From the NCBI RefSeq assembly GCF_036669915.1, contig NC_089321.1, positions 18,943,670 through 19,007,669 on the forward strand: a stretch of 64,000 nt of DNA, read 5' to 3'. The notes under the pieces are model-generated. The model saw only the letters and a program-made list of their open reading frames with translations, had not been told where the DNA came from and made no database searches. The DNA comes from Pocillopora verrucosa. Taxonomy: Eukaryota; Cnidaria; Anthozoa; Scleractinia; Pocilloporidae. The translations under genes and the position numbers were made by a program. This document shows positions 1 to 12,039 of this stretch, in pieces. How positions within the stretch are numbered: position 1 is the stretch's first letter; every line of letters begins with the position of its first letter.

Positions 1-84
1 TTACTGAAAATGCTAAGTAACTTTAATTTTCACAACTGCCTTCATTGTCTAATTGCCGTAGTAATTTCTTTGGTCGTTGCCTAG

Positions 85-405
85 GAAACTCCGCCATCAA
101 GTTCGTATCCATTTCATGGCTTTCCAGATATGTCATTGTACCCAGGTTCCCCTGCCTCCCCGCCCTCGCCCCAGTCTGTCGCCAGCTCTACCGTTCTGGA
201 TGGAACAGAACTCGGTTTAGGTAACCAGGAAATTGTCGGGGACTACGGACAGTTGGCGCCTGAGCTGGCATTGAGCAATGTGTTCCTGAGCGGCCTTCAG
301 ACTGGTGGACCTTCTAGTTATATGGCGGCCATGGCAGCCGCGATGGGTGAGGATTTTGCTGATCTCTCAATTTTCAATGACATTAATCCTGCGCAGCCGC
401 AGTAG
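85..405 (+). CDS. Last coding exon of an unidentified gene (partial)
   Basis: An open exon starts after an AG acceptor (83-84, in TTGCCTAG) and runs to TAG at 403-405, giving about 106 residues. The upstream part of the gene is outside the window. The tail is rich in Pro, Ser, Gly and Ala (YPGSPASPPSPQS, MAAMAAAM) and ends in an acidic stretch (DFADLSIFNDIN). Such compositions are common at the C-termini of transcription factors, but no domain is present to name the family. An internal ATG at 130 is in the same frame, but the open frame and acceptor upstream make an exon more likely than a start. Function unknown. Confidence 0.55.
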   Translation, partial: ETPPSSSYPFHGFPDMSLYPGSPASPPSPQSVASSTVLDGTELGLGNQEIVGDYGQLAPELALSNVFLSGLQTGGPSSYMAAMAAAMGEDFADLSIFNDINPAQPQ

Positions 406-3400
406 GGGCTAGTTACGAACCTTGGAGACAGTCGAGGGAAGGATTCGTGAAAAATTGACGTATGTTGAAATCGTACAGGATGGGTCCACTCTTGTAGTCC
501 AGGGGGATGGAATATAAAGGTTTTCGTATCCTTGCTCAGAAGACCCACCCTGAAACAAAATGAGAGAAGTGAACGTAATTCTCTTCAGAATCGAAGCTCT
601 TTTCCCAGGCTTAAGAGGGACCAAAAGTTTTGTCTTTCATTACGTCAATTTTCTGACAGTTCAGTTTTAATCGGGAGTTAGTCGGTGCAGGATTTAACCT
701 GTGTTGACAATTTAGCTAAATGTAGATGTGGTAAACAGTTTCAGTTTTTCAAAGCACTATGCTCTTGATCCATATGCATTGTCTTAGTTTGTCCCAGCAG
801 GTGGGGCACTATAAAGCATATGCTAAAACCTGGCACTCGCCGGAGTTAACCTCAGGGAATAGTTAAGAGGGCTGAACTGTCATCCATTTGGCCAAACTCG
901 AGAATCGTACTTAAGATACGTATTTTTTGTCGATGCCGATCAAACAAAACTGAAGTAGGTAAAAGGCATGGCACGCACGACTCACAAAATCTCTTTTCTT
1001 TGCGTAGAGTGTTGTATTGTATTATTCAAAGAAGCCGCTCACTGTGTGGTTTGTTCTTCGTACTGGAAAAATTGCCACAATGTGCTCTAAAAGTGTCCAT
1101 GGCCTTTGGGTATTTATTGAACGTTATTGCGGGCTTTATTTTACTCGCCGTTATTTGTTTTAATTTTTATATACCGCCTTGTTTTTTTAAAGGATTACAA
1201 CGAATGTGAGACAAAGCGGTCGTAATGTTTTCTGATTTTAAGACGGTTGTCCGGGCTGAAACTAAGGAATAGAAATACTTTTTATGACAAAAAGGTTTTA
1301 AATTATTTGCACTTTTAACCGTCAACTGTTTATTTGCATATTATGTGGTGTGCTGGATTTAATTCCTCTTGTAGCCAAAATAACTGTTTGTCACTGAACT
1401 GAAGTCCTTCGTAATCATAGGAGATTGACACGTTCATTTCGCCACAGAATATATTATAGGTATGCAATATTGAACAAATAATAAGGCATTTACATTAGCC
1501 ACCTTTATCTTTTCAAGATTAAGTGGTAAGGTAACTTAATATATTGGTAAGACGTAAAGGAATTATTAGTTATCGGAGTAGATAAATTTTAAGCCGATCC
1601 GCAGCAAAGTGCATTGCCGTTCTCCAAGGTTCGTAAACTATACCTTAACTCTTGCATAATATGTCAGTTTGGTGTGTGTAGATGTTAATTCCTATTTTGG
1701 GACTTTTACTACACGCAAGTTATATGGTTATTTTGATTTTATGGTTTTGTTATCTTCTATGTTTCACGATGGATTAACTTACGTTACTAAACTGGCGGAA
1801 TTCTTTAGGGTGTAGTACAGTAGTAGTTGAAATCTATGGTTTTACGACTTTTATTTTGTTTAGAGGGGAAAAACAGCTCTGAGTTTAAACTTTATTGAAC
1901 TGTTAGCATGAACGAGTGGTGCTGGCCATACTCATAATATGGCCAAGCCTGTAAAAAATTTTCCTCTTAAAGTGATTGACAGACGTTAAGCTGAAACTTT
2001 GCCTTGAAGAACAAAGGTTCAAACGTTTCTTCTGAAACGTTTTTTGTATTTAAGTGGTTGTCACTGCTAAGAGAATTCACAGTAATCTCCTTTTGTAATC
2101 TGTTTAAATGACCCATGGAGAATGCTCATTGCTTTAGGTGTTTAGAATTTATGTAATATTGAAAATTCTAGAGGATCGTAGTATTTGTAAACAAAGTCAG
2201 CAGTCAACTATTAAATATTAAAATTTGAATTTTAGTTGTAGTACTCTCTCGAGGGGAAAAAACAAATGCATGCAATTGGGAAAGGCTTAAACCAAAGGCA
2301 AAATTTGACAGCGAAAGTGATCTGCCTGAGTGAGTTTTTGCTGATGCATTAATGATGTTGTTTTTGCCTCTTTTACCTGCGGAACTTGATGTTCGTGCAA
2401 AACGTGTTTCCAAACTGACCTCTCAAGTACAGTTCCGCATTTGAAAGATTTTACAGGTACAATTTTAAGTCAATGCTTATTTTGTGGGAACTTTTGTGGG
2501 AAAAATTCTGCAAGAATGGGGAGTGGGAACAGGAAATTAAAATTATTACGTGTGGAATCTATTTATTTCCAGCGGTGATTATAGATTTTCAAGCTTTATG
2601 TAGTTTTCTGGGGCAAATTTAAAGGAAAGAGATAAATTGGTGATAATGGGAAAAGTTACCTTTCCTTGTTTCATCTCACTGCCTGAAGCTAACGTCTTAA
2701 GTTTCATTAAAATAGATTTTACGCTGGGGACAAGACCGAAACACCAAGAGTATCACAAGAAGTTGAAGGGGAAGAAACTCATGCGGCCGATTCACCAAAG
2801 CTCATGAAATAGCTACATCGGGGGCTACCAATATTTATACAGTTTATCACTTGAAATTATGATTTTTTTTTTCGGCACCTAAGAGTTATTGTCATTCGTA
2901 CATGACCACTACGGTGTAAAACTACAGCAAGTTCCCTAACAGGTGCGGTCATGTTTTATTGAAACCTATGTATAGCGCAAAAGACATCGTGATCTTCCTG
3001 AAAGAGGACAAGCAAGGAAAACCAGTTGAATTCATGCAACATGGCACTTAGTCAAAGACTAGCGTGATCTAACATATGCTACCGCTCTTACAGCATTATC
3101 CTCATGTACGTTATGCATACCTATTTATATCCTTTTCATAATATCCCTGATGTAAAACTCAGGACCCCCGGAAGGCACCCCAAACTTTGTTCCGTAATTT
3201 TCTTCCTCGTGGCTGCACTATTGCAACAGACAACTCATCGTTGTCTGTTGGAAATAGAAAAGGCGAATTTCGGGGTTAACTCCATGGGGAACATTATAAT
3301 TTGACATGTCTTCCAAAATAAATTCTTTGTTAGTATTGATAGTTTGCCTATCCGTGAACGAAGAAAACAATTGGGATATGATATCCCCACATGTTTTTCC

Positions 3401-4445
3401 ATGCTGGTATGCTCGAAATAATTGTTCGCGTTGTCGTGTGGTCGATATTTCGGACCACCTCCTGCTGTCTTTTTTATGATGACTAGTACATGAACTACTT
3501 TGTGGCAGTTGTTTGACTGTGCAATGTGAGTCATCACAGTGGTCTGCAGGGACATGGCTATCAGATAGTGTGCTCCTGAGGTCCCCTGAACTAATTCCAA
3601 GGGAGTGGATTGGGCCACAAAGCCGTAGCGTGGGTGTGTGTTTCTGTGGTTTTCCTGAGTAGCACTGGGTTATTTTTTTAACTTAGCTAAGTTTCTATTC
3701 GAATTTTACGCAGGTAGGAGTTTACTCTTTTTGGGAGCGCTTTTTGTTCTAACCATTGTAGCTTAATGTAAAGGATGTCAATTTAGTCCATTGTCTGTTT
3801 GGTCATTGTCAGCAGGAGGCCGCTGCTTACAACAGTCGGAGAGGTGAAGGAAGTTTTAGATTATTGTAACTATAGGAACCAAGTCCAACTATTCATACCG
3901 CTAATCTGACTCGCAGTTCTTAATTCATCCGCGTTAGGTGTGAGCAAGAGGAACAGCTTATCGGTTCGAACATTTACAGTAACAGAATCTACCATAGTTC
4001 CTTCCAGCAAACTCAGATTCTTTGCCCACATTTCGGTACCATTCTTTCATCGAAAAGATAACGATAGGAGATTACATGGTTTTTAAGACTTCTGGGGCGA
4101 GTAATAGTTAACACGCTGTACCCTGACTTGCGTTCTCGTGCTATTCTTGCGTTATTACATGTTTTCCGGTGTAGGATTACAATGTATTCAAAATGCAAAA
4201 CATGTCAACTAATCAATATCTATCAAAATGAAAGCTCTAAAACGATTATGGTCGTTTTGTTCGAGACTACACCAAGAGTAAAGCTTGTTCATGGAAAATT
4301 TTCAGTACAGTTTACTGCTTTCTATTACGCAATTCAATCTAAGCTTATTTCATTTTGGATCAGATGCTTTGTGATAATGTAGTAAATGATATTCATCTTG
4401 GTACAGTTGAACAAACTCAGCTCAGAGAACTGCAAAATAAAATGT
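406..4445. other. Gene-poor stretch between the left exon and the first transporter
   Basis: AT-rich sequence. The proximal part may be 3' UTR of the gene ending at 405. Short open frames here have no conserved pattern, coding-like composition or splice context, and I do not annotate them. No RNA gene or clear mobile element seen. Confidence 0.4.
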
Positions 4446-7101
4446 TCAGTAAAGATCGTCATAATCTGGTTCTAGTTTTTCATTTTTATAGGCTTCATCT
4501 TCTACTGGACTATACTCTGATTGTGTACCACTCCCTTTGGACCACTCAAAACAGTTGAAAAATTCCATGTTGTTCAAAAGTATGAATAAACTCAAGTCTA
4601 CTATGCTGATTACTCCAAATATGAGGAAAGAGGTGGTAGCACCAGCGTAAGTGATTAATAATCCACCGAGCACTCCTCCACCACCATTACCCAGACCCCA
4701 GTGCACACCACCAAGAATTCCCTGCATTGTTGCAGGCGCCCCGGGAATGAGTCCCACGAAGACGACGGCCGCTGACCATACGGCTGCTGTGGACAAGCCG
4801 TGAAGGATCTCAAAAGGTAGTACCACCCAGCTGTTTGTTATAAGGGCATAGCCAAAAAATCTGATTATATAGCATGAAAGTCCAACGTACAAAACCCGGT
4901 GATGCCCTAGCCATTTGATGAACGTACCAGAAAAACTGTAAACTGCCACCTCAGAAATACAGTGGATGGCAGTGATGGTACTGAACAAGAACTGTGTACC
5001 GCCTAAATCTTGCAAATGCCAAAACAAGAAAGTTTCTATAAAGCCCAGTGCACTTCCACAGAACAGAATTGTGAAGATGAAGTATATATATTGACAGTCA
5101 CACAACAAGGCAAGCCCTTGCCAGATGCTACTTTCGTGTAACTCTTTTTCGTCAAACTCAAACAAAGCACCAATCAAGACAGCCACGCCCATTAGACACG
5201 CAAAAGCGTAAAAGCATGGCAGGTAATCTATACTCAAAGGATTGTTACAGTTACTCAGTTCCTCAACTGTGCTTAGACTTGATCCAACAATAAAGGCTGC
5301 TAGTCCCCAGCCAAACGCTCCCCATAAACGCTGCTTGCCGTAGTCCTCTGGCCTGTTACCTTACGAAGGAAAACATACAATCATAATAACGGTCACGATC
5401 ACGATCAATCACGATCATTACTACTACTACTATGACTACTACTACTACCACTAGTACCACCACTATCACTTATACATGTTATCAGTAGTGTTGTGATATC
5501 AATAACGTATTTCATTGCTTTACCCAAAAAATCTACTTAGAAGTAAAACAAGGTATCACAACAAAGTTTACGAATGTTTCCAAAAGAAATAATCAAGAAA
5601 ATTTTTGAATATAGACAACTTCAATATACTCACCAAGCTTCTGCAGTGTGGCAGTGTCAGCTAAGGTAATAGCTGGTGCAGCAATCAGTGTACCAGTAGC
5701 TGTGATAACAAACAGGATGGTAAACAAGTCATGATCATGTGGATTTAGCCACTCATGTGCCTCCTGTGTCGACTCATAGTCCGCCACTGTGTCCAGAGGC
5801 CATGGATACTCCCCAGCCATGTTCAGGGAGTCGAAAACTCTTTCCGTCCATCCGCTGTAAAATTGAATGAAAACCCCGTCCTCGTTGATACTACTTGAAT
5901 TCATGAAAAGTGTTAAGATATCTGGTTTGGACATCAGTGCGCTTTTATCCAAGCTGGCTCGGCGTAACCTTTGTTCATCACTGCCGAATTTGAAGCACTG
6001 TCCTATTGTGATTAGACGTTTGTTATTGCTCCCTCTTTGATTATCGTTGAGTGACGCATGAAGAAATCTTCCTTTATAAACACTTCGCTTACGAACCATT
6101 GACTTGTTCACTATCGGGGGGCTACTTGTATGGAGTGTTGATCTGTCTAAAAATCGATGTATCTGTTTGATTCCTCTTTTAGAAACCAAAATACTGTCGG
6201 TTTTTTCCATCAAATCGTACAAAATGTTTACATGATAATTTACCTGAAGCACTTTGTTTACTTTGTTTTGAAGTGTATACTTCAATGGTTGACCTGCGTT
6301 TCGCTTCGAAGGATGTTTTGCCCTCTCTTTCCTGACTATCTCAAACCAATGATTACTAGAATTTCCAGAGTTTGCTGAAAGAGGTATGGAGGGTTTATGC
6401 GTGGAATGTTTATGATGAGTTGTGTTATTCTTCTGTGAGATCGTTCTGTTTTTCATTTCTTTCATAATTTCTTGGATGATTGTTAAGGTAGCGTTATCAT
6501 TGCAAACGCCCAAATGAAAAACAGGAGATACGAGAGACAAGGAATAGTTCGATACCAACCATGCAACTAGTGACACCACAAAGATCACTTTGCTTTTCTT
6601 GTATGTATCTGCGATGACTCCCCACATAGGCGTTCCGAAAAGCTGAATCAATGGTCTGATTCCGATCAGTATTCCTGTTTCATGGGCGGAAAGCCATAGC
6701 TGTTTATAAAACACTGCGAGATAAGGAAATAAAGAACCCACAGCCGAAAAGAAAAAGAAGTAAAAACTTTTGTAAATAATGAGGCTTCTGTTAATATTTT
6801 GACAACATCTTAAACAGGCTTTCTCTTTGTTTTCAGACGATCCATTTGTTTTCTCTCCTCTACTGCTTTCATGATCATCAGACCGCTCTTTATCTGGTAT
6901 CCCTGTCAAATCACGGCTCTTTTTGGCGGCGTCTTCTGTGTTACGGAGTATGAGAGCCAATCCGTACAACTCTTCCTCGCTCTCTATTTCAATTGCTGTA
7001 CTTTCCCTTTTAATTTTTTGATCTTCTGAAATCGTTTCTTCTGTACTCCTCTCCTCCTCTTGTTTAAACTGCTGCTCCAATCTTACTTTCCCGATCATCA
7101 T
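4446..7101 (-). CDS. MFSD6-like major facilitator protein, copy A (2 exons, 793 aa)
   Basis: Exons 7101..5634 and 5359..4446, joined by a phase-1 GT-AG intron (donor GTGAGTATAT, acceptor TTCGTAAG), give 793 residues. The ATG at 7101 is chosen because further upstream only a TTG is available. The N-terminal ~110 residues are charged and cytosolic-looking. TM1 (FYFFFFSAVGSLFPYLAVF), TM2 and TM3 follow, with the MFS loop signature as PMWGVIADTYKKSK. A ~260-residue Ser/Asn/Lys-rich loop with several N-glycosylation sequons (NAT, NRT, NNT, NSS) separates TM3 from TM4 (GTLIAAPAITLADTATLQ). Exon 2 carries the remaining helices, including GAPATMQGILGGVHWGLG. MFSD6-family proteins are multipass membrane proteins of the MFS_1_like group with poorly known substrates. 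It is the longest copy of the array, close to vertebrate MFSD6 length. The family call is strong; the substrate is unknown. Confidence 0.88.
5375..5480. repeat. Simple repeat in the intron of copy A
   Basis: Imperfect CACGATCA units followed by (ACT)n and CCACTA-type triplets inside the 5360-5633 intron. Ordinary microsatellite sequence. Confidence 0.7.
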
Positions 7102-8116
7102 TTTACAGCTGCTCAAAGACAAAGTCAAACAACCTGTTCATTTTTCTCACTTCACAGGTACCAGCTGAAAGCGTCACTTCACTTTGTTACGAAGAAACAC
7201 TCCGCTCTGCCCGTAATTGACATTTATTCAGCAATTGTTTGGAAACTTAAGCGTCAGTTGATTTCTTGTAAACAAACAAAAGAAAAATTCAACTGTAACG
7301 CTCCGAGTTTGTTCCCCTTTTATTTCCGTTTTTGTTTAGTTTTTATTTTATCGTTCCCTTTGGCTTATTTTTGAAATTTTCATTTGTTTCACGGTTACTA
7401 AGGGTCCACTGAAATGACATAAATTAAACCAAAACTAACCCTGTAAGAGCACAGGTGAATTTAAAAGACAGTGCTTCAGTTGCTCAATGATTATGCGAAA
7501 CAACGATGAACATTTCATCGACCTGAAGTATAGGTGTCATTTGGTTTTTAGCGTGTTCAAGCGACCTTAAAGCGAAAGCATAGTGAAACTATCCGCGAGA
7601 GAATGAGAGCGAACAATATTTTCCCCATTTCTGATGCGTAATTCACACTCCGGCGTAGAAGACCGAAGAAAAAATGATGACTTTCTCCCATGTTAAAAGT
7701 TTAATTGCTCTTTAACAAAGCATTACCATGTTAAAAGTAAATGTGCTGTTACTGTCTACTCTCCGAGTCATGTGATAGATAGAGCTGGACTGTTGCTTTA
7801 CAATAAGATTGGTGTCCTTTCGCAAATCACATTTCTTCCACTGCCAAACTTAGTTATTGATTACTAGGGAGACAGCTTTACTTGACTTTAAACCGTTTAC
7901 ATTTTGGCACTGGCTCACAAGAGGGAACTTGCTTTTTCAGATAGATTAGATATTTGTCGAGAGTGTCGTATAACTGGACAAATGTACTGCTCTAGTTGAT
8001 ATGGAATGATAAGAAAGGTAACTGATGTTGGTGTGATCAGAGCAGTCTAAAAAACTGACGCTTTTTCTAAGTCCATCTTTTCTTTAAAACAAACAATTTT
8101 CTTTTTTTGAGTTTCT
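7102..8116. other. Intergenic, upstream of copy A
   Basis: AT-rich. It presumably includes the promoter and 5' UTR of copy A (minus strand), but no TATA box or other element can be assigned with confidence. Confidence 0.3.
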
Positions 8117-8267
8117 TCAACTGAGTTTACGATGTAAACTGGCCACCGTAAAGAGTTTCTAGAGCTGACGTTTCGAGCATTGGCCGTTCCCCAGGGCGAA
8201 TGGTAAAGGGCGAATGTTCGAAATGTTAGCTTTTGCAGTGGCCAATTTACATTATCAACTCAGTTGA
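8117..8267. repeat. Inverted-repeat element (151 bp)
   Basis: The ends are perfect inverted repeats: TCAACTGAGTT at 8117 and AACTCAGTTGA ending at 8267. The arms continue imperfectly inward (GTAAACTGGCCACCG against CAGTGGCCAATTTAC, then GCTGACGTTTCGAGCATTGG against GCGAATGTTCGAAATGTTAGC). This is a foldback or MITE-like structure, or the terminal part of a larger retroelement. No protein is encoded. Confidence 0.65.
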
Positions 8268-9817
8268 TAGAACCAAACTATCTTGATATACCCCCACCAA
8301 TTTATAAACTCTTTGAATGGTAAAATGCCGCAAAAAAATAATTAATCTATTTATGATAAAGTTCCGATAAAAAGCGAGCTGAAATTTGTTGAAAGGGCGT
8401 ATTTTATCACAGTACAAAAAACGGAGCTGAGCTGAAGCTGTCACACCATTTGCCAATTTGTACCTTGTCCGTCCGTTTTCCGGACTTCTCTCTAACTTTT
8501 TTTCGTTAATTGAAAATGAAATTTCGCGAGCTGGCAAGTAGGAGCAGAGGAACCAAACAAAAGTTTTTAAACATGCTAGGCGCCGTAATTGACGTTATTA
8601 TAACGTGAGCAGAGACGAAAATCACCAAAGAGGAAACGAAATCGACAGTCCGAGTTTTAATGGTTTTGACGCTCAGTTTGATTGTAAGCTTGCGTACGGT
8701 AATGAAACTCAATCACAGCTAACATTCGTATGATATATATAGTCTAGTGTTCAAAAACAAAACAGAACAAAACACTCATGATGAAAAATATAACCAAACC
8801 GGCATAACTTAGAAATCATGATGGTGTCTGAGCGATTGCGATCATGCCTTCATCCATCGCGGCTCCGGTCATTGCAGCGAAACAAGCCTCAGAAATTACA
8901 CCGTCCGCCCTTCGAGTGAAAACTAAAAGCTTGCTCAGCTTGCTCTGATATCCTTCCCTATGCGTTGGGTGGAAGTCCACATCAGTCACAGCTAATGGTT
9001 GTATGTTAAGATCAATTATGGCATAAGCATGATAAAATGGCCTTTTTTATTCTTGAATTTTCATCCCTTTATCTGTGGAACTTATGTTAAGCGGTCAACC
9101 TGCATTTAGGGGTCACCTTGCCGTTTTTCGCTTTATATAGGTTTGACTGTATCGCAGATCGTGAACTTTGATGGTTTGACATTTTTGACAGCTTTGGTCC
9201 TATTCAAACAATCGCATTGTTGAACAATTTTGACGAGGAAGAACCTGGGAACCTGGTACTCAAGAAGTAGGGAGAAACACTCGACGACGTCCTATGTTTC
9301 CCTCTTCAAGCTCTATCCACTAGCTGTGTGCTCTGCAACAGGACAGAGCACAGTCACGGCTTCTTTATTTGTTGAATAAAAACGATCAACTCTCTTCAAA
9401 CTTCAAATGATAATAAGAGGTCTACTTACCAAACAAGGTTAAATCGCATGCAGTTCAATTATCAAAACAGATTTCCAATGCATCAGAAAAATCAATTACT
9501 GGATTGGTTGGTCATCATTGTTTTATGACGTCATGATAGCGATCGCTATGTGATTATGACGCGTAAATTGAACCACGCAGCCCCCGTAATTTTCCTTCAG
9601 ATAAAGTTTTCTCAGTCTATTCTTAAACAGATTACTGCTAAGAGGTATTGAGGTATGCATATGTAAGGTAAGAAGCGAGTTGCCAGTTAACGGATTCTTG
9701 CGTTTGCGCAAAAAAGAGGTTATTGAGTTATTTCCCAGCGATAAATGGCTAATTTTGTAATATTTAAAGATCATTACACGATCATGATTCTGCAATAAAC
9801 CTCACACAAGGACATAG
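8268..9817. other. Intergenic, no gene seen
   Basis: AT-rich sequence with scattered short open frames lacking any recognised motif or splice context. Confidence 0.35.
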
Positions 9818-9939
9818 CCCAGTTGTATAAAGGGCGTATAACGCTATGCAACGGATAAATCGCTATGCGGTTGATAAGTGATAGCTAAACGTTTAGCGTT
9901 ATCCAGTGGATAGCGTTATCCAATCTTCAAACAACCGGG
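9818..9939 (+). mobile_element. MITE-like element, copy 1
   Basis: A 122-bp non-coding element bounded by CCCAGTTG and CAACCGGG, which are imperfect terminal inverted repeats. The interior repeats GATAGCG/CGTTATCC motifs and is partly self-complementary. The same element lies in opposite orientation at 26433-26573, which confirms it as a dispersed repeat. Target-site duplication is not clear here. Confidence 0.75.
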
Positions 9940-10212
9940 CCACAAGTTTATCGGTATATTTTAAAACATATTTCGTAGTTATTTTAAACGAAAACTTATG
10001 GTTCCATCATATCAACATCGACTAAATCCATTTCTGACATGATTGGTTGATCTCTCTCCAAAATCGTGGATTTGGACGTCGAAATAAGCTTTCGCCATTA
10101 TTTTGGTTCTAGCGACTTGCAGAGTTTGACCCCCCGGCGATCCCACAAATCTTTGCGCCAAAAGAAGGGTCCGATTACTGAGAACTCATTTACTACTTTA
10201 AGGCTTGGTTAA
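9940..10212. other. Spacer between the MITE-like element and the GPCR-like fragment
   Basis: No feature seen. The reading frame of the following fragment is closed by a TAA at 10210-10212. Confidence 0.4.
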
Positions 10213-10596
10213 ACAGTTTGTTTGAGACGCTTATCTAAACTTTCTCGGGCGGCGCGGCGCAATGCGAACAAGGGCGAAAGTCAAAAGAGCAAACGTAAAA
10301 TTACGCTTCTCTGGCTCGTTTCTTTCTTAATCTGCGCTTTCCCAGTCGTACTTTTACACCTGTATATCTGTTACCATCGAGGGGGTCGTTATTTCACTTT
10401 TCCAGGCGGATTGATCTATTTTCAAAAAGTTCCTCAGGACGAAGCTTACACAGTTTTGCAGAGTGCGTCATCACATTTTTCCCATCATGAATTCTTACCG
10501 TTTTTAGTCCCCATACTGTCTTCATTATTGTTGTTTTACTACAGATATTTGATTCAATGTATTCATCCAATCATCTTGAAACGTTCTTTCCATTAA
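10213..10596 (+). pseudogene. GPCR-like fragment (TM6-TM7 region only)
   Basis: The open frame runs from just after a TAA at 10210-10212 to TAA at 10594-10596 and has no ATG near its start. The translation begins with a basic segment (LSKLSRAARRNANKG) like the end of a third cytoplasmic loop. A helix with a CAFP motif follows, where rhodopsin-like receptors have CWxP in TM6. A second helix (FLPFLVPILSSLLLFYYRYL) sits where TM7 would be, with VPILSSLLLFYY in place of NPxxY. No TM1-TM5 is present upstream. The likely reading is a truncated relic of a rhodopsin-like receptor. A final exon of a spliced gene is possible, but no acceptor fits well. The family call is tentative. Confidence 0.45.
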
Positions 10597-12039
10597 CTCA
10601 ACGTACCAACAAAACCCGTCAAACATAATTGTGTGTTATAATGGGTGGAGTTTTTTTTTATGAAATATGGCGTTTCCTTTGGCTTAGTGCATGACGTTAT
10701 TTAGTGATTACATTTAAAGAAAAAGCACTTTAGTCCTAGCCACGTATGTCTCGTTTGCAGTTCCGTGAGAGCCACTGTACTTCTACATATCAAAGTGGGA
10801 CTGACATACAATAAATTTTACGCAAAATGAATTTTATAACAAAGTTGAATTTACAGGAGATGTTTCAGATGCTCCATTTTTTAATTGTATCGATATACGT
10901 TCCTTTTGTTTAGTCTTCGCCATTTCGTAAATAGTCTCTGTGATTGTTATAGCTTGATTTTCAAAAAATACAAACAAGTAGAAAAGAAATCAAAAGAGAT
11001 TAGTGTAATAGAATCCTTACCATAAATTTATGAAGGAAAACATTAGGCTTAAAAGACGAATCTCAGAAACTCCCAAACGACGATATGACCTCATTTTTGA
11101 CAATTTTTGTCGCACATCATTTCCATTTTAGTATAGTAGTTTTTCTCTGAAAATCTTCTGCCGAAGCTCGTCCTCATGTGTCGCAGCAAGTTCTTCGTCT
11201 TGGTTTTAAAATACCAGTAAGATTCTTGGTTGAGATCCAGAGAAATCGGCGTCAGCGAGAAGCAAAGGCAATTTAATTTGCCTATTCAAGGAATAGCGTA
11301 AAATTTGACGGTTTATGAAGGTCAACAACTTATCATCTTAGCAGAACGGGTACGCCCAAAAGGCTTCTCTGAGTACGTTGGCTGGTTTAGAGTAAGTATA
11401 ATTTCTTTTCACCGAGGATCGTTCAAATTCCACGGCAAAGTTTCCTACCTTGTTTTGTGTTCCTTCGTCGCTTTGATCACAAATGTGCTCTGTCTTTGTC
11501 AGGTTATTGGTTCATGCCACTTGCTTGAACAAGCAGTCGTGTTAGTTTCACAATTTACACACCTGTTGCGGTCGAATGAATGTTTAACCAACTTGTTTGT
11601 CTATTAAAGCAAAGAGATCATACAAATGGACTTCTTGCTTCGCTCTAGTAGATCTGAAGTCAATAGCTGGGATGGCTGCTTTTGTCCTATGTAGTGCTTG
11701 AAAGAATTTCCACCCTTTAATTCCAACAATGCCTTTTGCAACCTCTCAGCTTAAAGACATTTCTGATAGCTATTTTCCAAAATACGAACCAGTGCATTAC
11801 TCAGAAATCGTACAGTTTATTCTGGATATGTTGTCTAATGTACCTCAAACACCTCCCACATTGGTTTCCAGCGAGTCGTGCAATTCGCAGTGTTATAGAC
11901 GGTTTCGTTTTATTATAACGCAAGCATTGTCACTAAACCTTCAAACAAACATCAGATAGATGCCTATTTGAGTTTGGCAATATTCATTATCTTAAACCTT
12001 TTCTCTTTCTGCCTCCCAGTGAATTCAATGTAGCTGTCA
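10597..12039. other. Upstream region of the SGNH gene
   Basis: Mostly AT-rich non-coding sequence. A polypyrimidine tract and AG (TTCTCTTTCTGCCTCCCAG, ending 12019) lie 20 bp before the ATG at 12040, so the first coding exon probably begins there and a 5' UTR exon may lie upstream. Open frames at 11305-11607 and 11729-11959 show no recognisable domain. Confidence 0.4.

Noticed and set aside
3235-3618. 127-residue minus-strand open frame
   Set aside because: It lacks an ATG at its left-most start, has no recognisable domain and no splice context, and its composition is typical of chance frames.
11305-11959. Open frames upstream of the SGNH gene as extra exons
   Set aside because: No donor or acceptor arrangement links them in frame to 12040, and no domain is visible.
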